From Chloroflexales bacterium (GTDB lineage Bacteria > Chloroflexota > Chloroflexia > Chloroflexales > Chloroflexaceae), in the NCBI GenBank assembly GCA_013336035.1, contig JAAXUL010000297.1, positions 1 to 8,506 on the forward strand: DNA of 8,506 nucleotides, given 5' to 3'. Within the stretch, counting starts at the first letter, position 1, and every line of letters begins with the position of its first letter. The notes beneath the pieces were generated by a model. It worked only from the letters and a program-made list of their open reading frames with translations. It had not been told where the DNA came from and ran no database searches. Both the position numbers and the translations under genes were made by a program. Shown here piece by piece: positions 1-5,579 of the stretch.

Positions 1-203
1 GCCTGGGCTGGGGCAGCACCGTGATCCTTGTGACCGCCGGCGGGGGCCCGGCCGTCGTCGAGCGGCTCCTGCCTCTGCGCCGCCGTGGCCTGCTTGTCGC
101 CCTCGTCCTGGTCGAGGGCAGCGCCGACGATGTGGCCCTGGCCCGCCGCCACCACATCACCTGCTACCTGGTAGACCGGGTGGGGACGCCCGCTGTGGCA
201 TAG
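1..203 (+). CDS. C-terminal fragment of a DUF58-like protein (5' end outside window)
   Basis: The reading frame is open from base 3 to the TAG at 201-203, so about 66 C-terminal residues are visible. They read as alternating hydrophobic beta strands and helices: a strand (STVILVT), a helix with a Leu/Arg-rich turn (ERLLPLRRRG), a strand (LLVALVLVEG), a helix, then a final strand (ITCYLVD). This strand-helix pattern with a 'LLPLRRRG' helix and a closing 'HHITCYLV' strand resembles the C-terminal end of DUF58 proteins, which carry a von Willebrand A-like fold and usually sit beside MoxR ATPases. The match is from memory of the family and only the tail is seen, so the family call is moderate. 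A GTG at 21 could in principle start a 60-residue protein, but no ribosome binding site precedes it. The psuG start lies 42 nt downstream. Confidence 0.5.
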   Translation, partial: LGWGSTVILVTAGGGPAVVERLLPLRRRGLLVALVLVEGSADDVALARRHHITCYLVDRVGTPAVA

Positions 204-245
204 TGCTGGCATATTCTTAAGCAGCAGACACGACTGGAGAAACCC

Positions 246-1166
<921 letters not shown>

Positions 1167-1218
1167 GTTCTTTTTGATCAGGAGAAATGTAATCCCGATC
1201 ATTCCCGGTTAAAACTAC

Positions 1219-1247
1219 TTGACAAGTTGTGTTATCACAACTATACT
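1219..1247 (+). promoter_or_regulatory. Sigma-70 promoter of the sigma factor gene, with palindrome in the spacer
   Basis: A perfect -35 box TTGACA (1219-1224) and -10 box TATACT (1242-1247) are separated by exactly 17 nt. The spacer is almost entirely a 7-bp inverted repeat, AGTTGTG-TTAT-CACAACT (1225-1242). A start near 1254 would give a leader of about 165 nt before the sigma factor ATG at 1418. The palindrome is placed where a bound regulator would block RNA polymerase. Confidence 0.8.
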
Positions 1248-1355
1248 CAACACCGCAGTCATCAGAACACACGGCTGTACGCACCTCTAAACAGCACCCG
1301 CCCGCGCTTAACCCCGCATTGTTGAGTGCAACTGAAGAATGGCTAAGAGGGCGCC

Positions 1356-1378
1356 GCTCCTTCTCCCCGGGAAGGAGC
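1356..1378 (+). promoter_or_regulatory. Hairpin in the sigma factor mRNA leader
   Basis: GCTCCTTC (1356-1363) pairs with GAAGGAGC (1371-1378) around a 7-nt loop. It lies in the untranslated leader 40 nt before the start codon. There is no clean T-run after it, so a terminator role is doubtful. The GCTCC arm could instead pair with GGAGC at 1405-1409, which includes the ribosome binding site. Confidence 0.45.
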
Positions 1379-1417
1379 CGTCTTGTGTCTCTTACCCTAG
1401 GCTAGGAGCACAGATCG

Positions 1418-2458
1418 ATGCTCAAGCGAACGTCCCCCATCTGGGAGCTGGCCGACCCACAGGCGCTGGAGCAGGACCCCGAGACGGAACCCCTGGCAGA
1501 GAGCGACGAGACCTCATCTGAGACCCCCGAGGGCCCCCGCCCGAGTGAGCCTGCCCTGGACGCCGTCCAGCACTATCTGCAGGAGATCGGTCGCGTCTCG
1601 CTACTGACTGCTGCCGAGGAGGTCGAGCTAGCTGAGCGAATCGAGCGCGGCAACGCCGCCGAGGAGCGTCTGAGCGATAGTGGCGAGGCCAGCCTGCAGC
1701 TGCGCCGCGCCCTTGAGCACGATATCCAGAGCGGCAACGATGCCAGGCGCCACCTGATCCAGGCCAACCTGCGCCTTGTCGTGAGCATCGCCAAAAAGTA
1801 CGTTGGCCGGGGGCTGTCGCTGCTCGACCTGATTCAGGAGGGCAACATCGGCCTGATGCGTGCGGTCGAGAAGTTCGACTACACCAAGGGCAACCGCTTC
1901 AGCACCTACGCCACCTGGTGGATCCGCCAGGCCGTCACGCGGGCCATCGCCGAGCAGGGCCGCACGATCAGGCTGCCTGTGCATATGAGCGAGTCGGTCG
2001 GCCAGGTGAAGCGCACCGCCGAGCGCCTTGCCCAGTCCCTCGAGCGCCAGCCCACGGCCGAAGAGATCGCGATCGCCCTCGGCCAGCCCGTCGAACGCAT
2101 CCAGCGCGTGCTCGAGGCCGCGCGCCGCCCGGTCTCGCTCGAGACGCCCGTCGGCGACGAGGGTGAGCACACCCTTGGCGACTTCCTGCCCGATGACGAG
2201 CTGCCCTCGCCCGCCGAGTTCGCCTCGGCCCAGCTGCTGCGCCGCGACCTCTCGGCCGCCCTCGACCACCTGAGCGAGCGCGAGCGCCGCATCATCGACC
2301 TGCGCTATGGCCTGGTCGATGGCCGACGCCGCACCCTCGAGGAGGTCGGCCGCGCCCTCGGCATGACGCGCGAGCGCGCTCGCCAGATCGAGGCCGAGGC
2401 CCTGCGCCGACTGCGCAGCCCCGATGTCGGCCAGCATCTGCGCGACTACCTCGAGTAG
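1418..2458 (+). CDS. RpoD/SigA-like sigma-70 RNA polymerase sigma factor
   Basis: This is a primary or group 2 sigma factor that directs RNA polymerase to -10/-35 promoters. The 346-residue protein has an acidic, low-complexity N-terminus (1-45) in place of a full region 1.1. Region 1.2 is at about 48-79 (AVQHYLQEIGRVSLLTAAEE). Region 2 is at about 109-190, with the core-binding DLIQEGNIGLMRAVEKFD and the -10-recognition helix TYATWWIRQAVTRAI (163-177). Region 3 is at about 191-265. Region 4 is near the C-terminus, with a helix-turn-helix TLEEVGRALGMTRERARQIE that reads the -35 box. A short insert of about 20 residues lies before region 2. The ATG is preceded by TAGGAG (1403-1408), 9 nt away. 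The gene is monocistronic between its own promoter and a hairpin at 2494. I cannot tell whether it is the essential housekeeping sigma or one of several paralogues, so I give no symbol. Confidence 0.93.
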   Translation: MLKRTSPIWELADPQALEQDPETEPLAESDETSSETPEGPRPSEPALDAVQHYLQEIGRVSLLTAAEEVELAERIERGNAAEERLSDSGEASLQLRRALEHDIQSGNDARRHLIQANLRLVVSIAKKYVGRGLSLLDLIQEGNIGLMRAVEKFDYTKGNRFSTYATWWIRQAVTRAIAEQGRTIRLPVHMSESVGQVKRTAERLAQSLERQPTAEEIAIALGQPVERIQRVLEAARRPVSLETPVGDEGEHTLGDFLPDDELPSPAEFASAQLLRRDLSAALDHLSERERRIIDLRYGLVDGRRRTLEEVGRALGMTRERARQIEAEALRRLRSPDVGQHLRDYLE

Positions 2459-2470
2459 CGTCGAGTAGCG
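2451..2470 (+). repeat. Tandem 10-bp duplication spanning the sigma factor stop codon
   Basis: TCGAGTAGCG occurs twice head to tail at 2451-2460 and 2461-2470. The first copy contains the last codons and the TAG stop; the second lies just after it and repeats the stop triplet in a shifted frame. It looks like a small local duplication with no coding effect. Confidence 0.7.
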
Positions 2471-2493
2471 CGCAGCCCAGCGGACACACAAAG

Positions 2494-2519
2494 ACAGGGA
2501 GAGCGTTTGCTCTCCCTGT
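2494..2519. terminator. Terminator hairpin between convergent genes
   Basis: An 11-bp perfect stem, ACAGGGAGAGC (2494-2504) with GCTCTCCCTGT (2509-2519), closes a 4-nt GTTT loop. It lies 35 nt after the sigma factor stop. Plus-strand sequence after it is not T-rich (TCGGCATG). Reading from the minus strand the tail is CTTTGTGTG, so it may also serve the convergent small gene, whose stop lies 150 nt away. Confidence 0.7.
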
Positions 2520-2667
2520 TCGGCATGTTGCCAGGATGCGCGAGCGTGGCCCTAGTGCACCGTGTAGAGAGACCCCGACGGGCAAACGAATACCCTAGCG
2601 GCATGTCACGCCCTGGCGAGGTGCATCTGATCGATCTGGCGGGCGCCGGCCGGGCGGGGCTGCTTAA

Positions 2668-2874
2668 TTATCGGCGGCCAGGGGGGGGAGGAGGTATCTC
2701 GCGCGTCTGATCCTCAAGGTACTTCTGGCCCTCTTTGGCGCGCTCGGTGGCCCACTGCTGGCCCTCTTTGGCGCGCTCGTTGGCCCACTGCCACGCCTGC
2801 TCTGAGAAGAGCCCGACCTCGCGGAATAAGAGAGAAAAGATGCCCTTACCGGACCCGGTGGAGTTATTGCTCAT
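2668..2874 (-). CDS. 68-residue protein with hendecad (11-residue) helical repeat
   Basis: I do not recognise a named family. The protein has a polar Ser/Asn/Gly N-terminus (1-11), a hydrophobic stretch (IFSLLFREVGLF, 12-23), then two near-identical 11-residue units, WANERAKEGQQ (30-40) and WATERAKEGQK (41-51), a degenerate third unit from Tyr52, and a tail of five prolines plus GRR. Aromatic residues recur exactly every 11 positions (Trp30, Trp41, Tyr52), as in a hendecad helix with one aromatic stripe. The charged, glycine-bearing repeats recall LEA-like stress proteins, but that is only a resemblance. The gene is well supported: ATG at 2872-2874, AAGGAG 6 nt before it (plus-strand CTCCTT 2881-2886), and a consensus promoter. 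The hydrophobic N-terminal part is too short for a clear membrane span; peripheral membrane attachment is possible. It converges on the sigma factor gene. Confidence 0.8.
   Translation of the reverse strand: MSNNSTGSGKGIFSLLFREVGLFSEQAWQWANERAKEGQQWATERAKEGQKYLEDQTREIPPPPPGRR
2726..2791. repeat. Two tandem 33-bp units inside the 68-residue gene
   Basis: The units 2726-2758 and 2759-2791 differ at one base (G versus T), which gives Asn32 versus Thr43 in the protein. Near identity at synonymous positions shows a recent duplication or ongoing homogenisation of the 11-codon unit. Confidence 0.9.
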
Positions 2875-2907
2875 TATCTACTCCTTGGCTCTACCGCAGC
2901 TTGCCTC

Positions 2908-2936
2908 ATTGTATGACCTGTGAATCAAAAAGTCAA
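2908..2936 (-). promoter_or_regulatory. Sigma-70 promoter of the 68-residue protein gene
   Basis: Read on the minus strand: -35 TTGACT (2936-2931), 17-nt spacer, -10 TACAAT (2913-2908). The predicted start near 2901 leaves a leader of about 27 nt that carries the AAGGAG ribosome binding site. Confidence 0.75.
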
Positions 2937-3072
2937 CGCACTTCTACCTTTGGGGAGCCTTAAGAGCGTTGGTTGGGGCCACGCATGCCCCGGTAGGATC
3001 GGGGATAAGGGGCGAAGATCGGCGGGTATATGCCATGGATTTGCAACAGCCATGCCCACCCCCTTGCTCATA

Positions 3073-3101
3073 TTGCATTTACGAAAGGTAGGTGCTATAA
3101 T
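3073..3101 (+). promoter_or_regulatory. Extended -10 promoter of the DUF1997-like gene
   Basis: -35 TTGCAT (3073-3078), 17-nt spacer, consensus -10 TATAAT (3096-3101), with TGC immediately before the -10 box (extended -10). A start near 3108 gives a leader of about 34 nt to the ATG at 3142. The stretch from 2937 to 3072 shows only a weak GGGGC/GCCCC hairpin (2975-2991) and no supported gene. Confidence 0.75.
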
Positions 3102-3141
3102 TCGCGTGGCGATCATTTGCATATATGAAATGGGGACCGCC

Positions 3142-3720
3142 ATGACAGTGTCGCGTCGGATTCGGACGCCCGTCCTCCAAGTGCGGGGGCGCTACATCGA
3201 CCTTGGCGGCCAGGCCATCCACCTCTTCCGCTTTGACGCGCCTGTCGCTATCGCCTACGAGTACTTCTGCGACGTCCCGTCTATCTTCCGGCTGCTGCCC
3301 GACTCGCTCGACTGCTACTCCTACGGCCCCGACCGCTACCGGCTGATCGTGGGCGCCACCGACGGCCACGGTCACAATATGGCGGCCGTCTTCGACCTGC
3401 GGGCCCACCACGAGCCAGGGTATGCCATCCGTCTGCTGCCGGCCAACGATGGCCCCGCGTACGATCTGAACGGGGTCATCTTCCCAGGGACGCTCACCGC
3501 CGAGGCGGTCTTCCAGCCCGAGGAAGACGGCACTACCGTCGAGTATCTCGTCGACATCGACCTCTCCATCCCCGTGCCGAGCTTCCTCAACCTGATGCCG
3601 ACCCCCTTCCTCCAGGCTCTCGGCGAGCGCACCATGGAGTACAAGATGAACCAGATGGTCGGTGGCTTCACGCGTGGCATCACCGCCGACTTCCACGCCT
3701 GGGCGGGGGCAGGGGCGTAG
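3142..3720 (+). CDS. DUF1997/SRPBCC-fold-like protein of unknown function
   Basis: The 192-residue protein looks like a helix-grip (SRPBCC) fold. A first strand (YIDLGGQAIHLFRFDA) is followed by a helix with VAIAYEYFCDVPSIFRLLPDSL, where DUF1997 members have a 'YL.d...wl..lp' segment. A run of beta strands follows (DRYRLIVGATDG, MAAVFDLRAHHE, YAIRLLPAND, TLTAEAVFQPEEDGTTVEYLVDIDLSI). The end is a long amphipathic helix (PFLQALGERTMEYKMNQMVGGFTRGITADFHAW). DUF1997 proteins are found in cyanobacteria, plants and Chloroflexota; their role is unknown, and the fold usually encloses a hydrophobic ligand. The frame is open back to a GTG at 2920, but those earlier starts lie upstream of the promoter. 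ATG 3130 lacks a ribosome binding site, whereas ATG 3142 has GGGGA at 3132-3136. It is monocistronic. Confidence 0.75.
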   Translation: MTVSRRIRTPVLQVRGRYIDLGGQAIHLFRFDAPVAIAYEYFCDVPSIFRLLPDSLDCYSYGPDRYRLIVGATDGHGHNMAAVFDLRAHHEPGYAIRLLPANDGPAYDLNGVIFPGTLTAEAVFQPEEDGTTVEYLVDIDLSIPVPSFLNLMPTPFLQALGERTMEYKMNQMVGGFTRGITADFHAWAGAGA

Positions 3721-3754
3721 GCTGCTTCGCCCCTGAGGCTACACATATACTAAA

Positions 3755-3783
3755 GAGGGGCGCAGCCGCGGCTGCGCCCCTTC
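3755..3783. terminator. Bidirectional terminator between convergent genes
   Basis: A perfect 10-bp stem, GGGGCGCAGC (3757-3766) and GCTGCGCCCC (3771-3780), encloses CGCG. The stem can extend by an A-T pair and a weak pair outward. The plus-strand tail is TTCTCGTGTTCT; the minus-strand tail is CTCTTTAGTATAT. It lies 36 nt after the DUF1997-like gene and 32 nt after the FHA gene stop, so it serves both. Confidence 0.85.
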
Positions 3784-3812
3784 TCGTGTTCTGCACCTTC
3801 TGGCCGAGCGGG

Positions 3813-4151
3813 CTACCAGCGTAAGACGCCGCCAACCTGACGCTCGGCGACCGAGCCGATGGCCGCCTTAAACGTCGCTGTGCCTACCGTCACCAGATCA
3901 CCTGGCTCGATCCGCTGCTGACCTGTCACCGGCTCGCCGTTGACGAAGAGTGTCGCCTTCGGGTCGAGGGGCAAGATGAACCAGCGGTCAAGGGCCACTC
4001 GAATCTCCGCATGGCGCGGCAGAATCAGCCGGTCGTGCATGACCATGTCGCAGCCACTCGCCGTGCCGATGATCGTGCTGCGCGACTCGACCACTGTGGC
4101 CTGACCAACGCGAGAGCCTGATATGCCGAGGAGGGTGAGTGCTCTGGCCAT
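3813..4151 (-). CDS. Small FHA-domain protein with altered phosphothreonine-binding residues
   Basis: The 112-residue protein is a single forkhead-associated domain: strand-rich N-terminus (MARALTLLGISGSRVGQATVV), STIIGTASGCDMVM (25-38), ILPRHAEIRV (43-52), a WFILPLD strand (57-63), LFVNGEPV (68-75) and IEPGDLVTVG (81-90). FHA domains bind phosphothreonine peptides. Here the usual 'IGR' is IGT (Thr30), and the usual 'SRxHA' is 'LPRHA' (44-48), so the Arg and the Ser-Arg pair that contact phosphate are replaced, while His47-Ala48 and Asn71-Gly72 remain. I chose the ATG at 4151: AAAGG lies about 9 nt upstream, and an earlier in-frame ATG at 4208 sits directly beside the -10 box and would lie before the transcript start. 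It is a lone gene, divergent from the DUF190-CBS operon. Confidence 0.8.
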   Translation of the reverse strand: MARALTLLGISGSRVGQATVVESRSTIIGTASGCDMVMHDRLILPRHAEIRVALDRWFILPLDPKATLFVNGEPVTGQQRIEPGDLVTVGTATFKAAIGSVAERQVGGVLRW

Positions 4152-4198
4152 GTCAGTACCTTTACATTCTATACTATTTAGAGCTGGGGCTGTCTCAT

Positions 4199-4227
4199 GT
4201 TGTACCATTTTAAGGATTAAATGTCAA
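4199..4227 (-). promoter_or_regulatory. Sigma-70 promoter of the FHA gene
   Basis: Minus strand: -35 TTGACA (4227-4222), 17-nt spacer, -10 TACAAC (4204-4199). A start near 4192 gives a leader of about 40 nt to the chosen ATG. A second possible promoter, extended -10 TGCTATAGA, lies at 4253-4245. Confidence 0.6.
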
Positions 4228-4246
4228 TACTTCATGTGGGTATCTC

Positions 4247-4279
4247 TATAGCAGAGCCAAGACGCTTCGCCATGCTATA
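4247..4279. repeat. Inverted repeat forming back-to-back extended -10 elements
   Basis: TATAGCA (4247-4253) and TGCTATA (4273-4279) are perfect inverse copies separated by 19 nt. Each is an extended -10 sequence pointing outward: TGCTATAGA toward the FHA gene and TGCTATAAT toward the DUF190-CBS gene. Confidence 0.6.
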
Positions 4280-4281
4280 AT
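4273..4281 (+). promoter_or_regulatory. Extended -10 promoter of the DUF190-CBS operon, start site next to the SD
   Basis: TGC followed by consensus TATAAT (4276-4281). The -35 position (around 4253-4258, AGAGCC) has no match, which is typical of extended -10 promoters. Transcription should begin near 4288, right where the ribosome binding site AGGAGGT (4288-4294) begins, so the leader would be only about 12 nt. Confidence 0.65.
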
Positions 4282-4299
4282 CCCGCCAGGAGGTAGCCC

Positions 4300-5571
4300 A
4301 TGGCCCCAGCTGACACCGTCCAACGCGTGCGTATCTACCTGAGCCGGGATGACCAGTGGGAGGGCGGCCCACGCTATCTGGCACTCCTCGAGCAGCTACG
4401 CCGCGCGGGCGCTACCGGCGCTACGGCCCTGCAGGGCCTCGCCGGCTTCGGCCCCGGCCAGCGCGCCCGGCCAGCCATAGCCGACCGCACCGACCAGCAC
4501 CAGCCGATCGTCGTTGAGTGGATCGACCGGGAAGAGCGCGTTGCTCGCCTGCTGCCGCTCCTCGACACCCTGATCGGCGAGGCCCTCGTCACGCTCGAGA
4601 CTGTCCCCGTCTATCAGGCCACCCTACGGGCCCGCGGCCCCTTCACCCCCGACCGCAGCGTCGGCGAGGTGATGCGCCGCCCTGCCCCCGCCGTCGCCGC
4701 CGGCACCCCGCTCGCCGAGGCGCTTGATCTCCTCGTCGACGAGCATCTTGACGCCCTGCCGGTGGTCGATGAGGCGGGCCGTCTGATCGGCATGATCACT
4801 GGGCAGGATCTGATCTGGCGCGTCGGGCTGCGCCTGCCTCCCGCCCTGCTGCCCAGCCTCAGCGCCGATGAGCGCACGGCCGCCCTGGCTCCCCTGGCCG
4901 GCCACGCCGCCCGCGATGTGATGAGCGCCGAGCCCCGCAGCGTCGGGCTCAGCACTACCATCCCCCAGGCCCTCGTTACAATGGTCGAGTGGGGCTACAC
5001 CCAGATCCCTGTCGTAGAGCACGACGGGCGCCTCGCGGGGCTCCTCGGACAAGAGCACGTACTGCGCGAGGCGGTGGCCCAGGCGATGGCCACGCCCGAC
5101 GAGGGCGCCGTGCGCGACGCCGAGCCCCCCACCCCTGTGCGGCTGGTGATGCAGACGGCCGCTCACTATGTCGCGGCGAGCGCGCGGCTCAACCTGGCCC
5201 TGGCCCATCTGCTCGCCACCCCAGAGCGCCGCCTGCTCGTGCTCGACGACAACGGCCGTCTTGTCGGCGCCCTCGACGATGCGACTGCCCTGCGAGGACT
5301 CGCCGGCGCCGAGCGCGCCTCATTCCTGAAGGCCCTCCAAAGCCCTCGGCCCACGCCCACGACAGCCCTGCCCGGCGAGGAGCGTGGCCTCGCGGGCCTC
5401 TTCGTGGTCGACCCGCCCGCTATTGATCCTCAGTCTAGCGTGCTCGATGCGGCCCGGCGCCTGCTCGAGCTGGGCGTCGAGCGGCTCGCTGTGATCGATG
5501 ACGAGCAAAAATTGTCAGGTATAATTGCCCGCGGTGGGCTGATCAGAGCCCTTATGCAACAAAGCGAGTAG
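4300..5571 (+). CDS. DUF190 (PII-like) domain fused to four CBS domains
   Basis: This is a predicted cytoplasmic nucleotide-sensing protein of 423 residues. Residues 8-106 form a DUF190 domain: RVRIYLSRDDQ, then a helix YLALLEQLRRAGATGATALQGLAGFG, then IVVEWIDREERVARLLPLLD and LVTLETVPVYQ. DUF190 has a PII/GlnB-like ferredoxin fold. Four CBS domains follow at about 121-175 (VGEVMRRPAP, DALPVVDEAGRLIGMIT), 203-262 (ARDVMSAEP, QIPVVEHDGRLAGLL), 280-335 (VRLVMQTAA, LLVLDDNGRLVGAL) and 364-423 (VDPPAIDPQSSV, RLAVIDDEQKLSGII). CBS pairs (Bateman modules) bind adenine nucleotides, so two modules are expected. No catalytic, transport or DNA-binding domain is present. AGGAGGT lies 5 nt before the ATG. 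The SDR gene begins 8 nt after the stop, which indicates an operon. The direct target is unknown. Confidence 0.9.
   Translation: MAPADTVQRVRIYLSRDDQWEGGPRYLALLEQLRRAGATGATALQGLAGFGPGQRARPAIADRTDQHQPIVVEWIDREERVARLLPLLDTLIGEALVTLETVPVYQATLRARGPFTPDRSVGEVMRRPAPAVAAGTPLAEALDLLVDEHLDALPVVDEAGRLIGMITGQDLIWRVGLRLPPALLPSLSADERTAALAPLAGHAARDVMSAEPRSVGLSTTIPQALVTMVEWGYTQIPVVEHDGRLAGLLGQEHVLREAVAQAMATPDEGAVRDAEPPTPVRLVMQTAAHYVAASARLNLALAHLLATPERRLLVLDDNGRLVGALDDATALRGLAGAERASFLKALQSPRPTPTTALPGEERGLAGLFVVDPPAIDPQSSVLDAARRLLELGVERLAVIDDEQKLSGIIARGGLIRALMQQSE
5520..5525 (+). promoter_or_regulatory. Possible internal promoter for the SDR gene
   Basis: A consensus TATAAT lies inside the last part of the DUF190-CBS gene, in a local AT-rich patch (5506-5526) that is coded with the uncommon codons TTG, TCA, GGT, ATA and ATT. 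A start near 5532 would give a leader of about 48 nt to the SDR ATG. No good -35 box is seen (GATGAC at 17-nt spacing), so this is tentative. Confidence 0.35.
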
Positions 5572-5579
5572 GCCTTTCA

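Noticed and set aside
1167..1218. T-rich stretch after psuG (TTCTTTTT) as a terminator
   Set aside because: No stable hairpin precedes the T-run.
1339..1521. A 60-codon plus-strand open frame that overlaps the start of the sigma factor gene, possible leader peptide
   Set aside because: No ribosome binding site, it runs out of frame deep into the sigma gene, and its translation is unremarkable.
1628..2491. A 287-codon minus-strand open frame opposite the sigma factor gene
   Set aside because: It mirrors sigma factor codons, with repetitive Ala/Leu/Asp-rich composition, no ribosome binding site and no family resemblance.
2726..2791. Tandem repeats considered as a CRISPR or origin iteron array
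   Set aside because: Only two adjoining units without spacers, and they encode an 11-residue protein repeat in frame.
2735..2923. Plus-strand 62-codon frame opposite the mini-protein
   Set aside because: It is the mirror of the repeat gene, which alone has a promoter and ribosome binding site.
2920..3141. N-terminal extension of the DUF1997-like protein from a GTG at 2920
   Set aside because: The promoter at 3073-3101 lies inside this stretch, its translation has no family resemblance, and ATG 3142 has a ribosome binding site.
4152..4208. 19-residue N-terminal extension of the FHA protein from ATG 4208
   Set aside because: That ATG directly adjoins the -10 box (4199-4204) of the TTGACA-17-TACAAC promoter and would not be in the transcript; the extension adds no FHA sequence.
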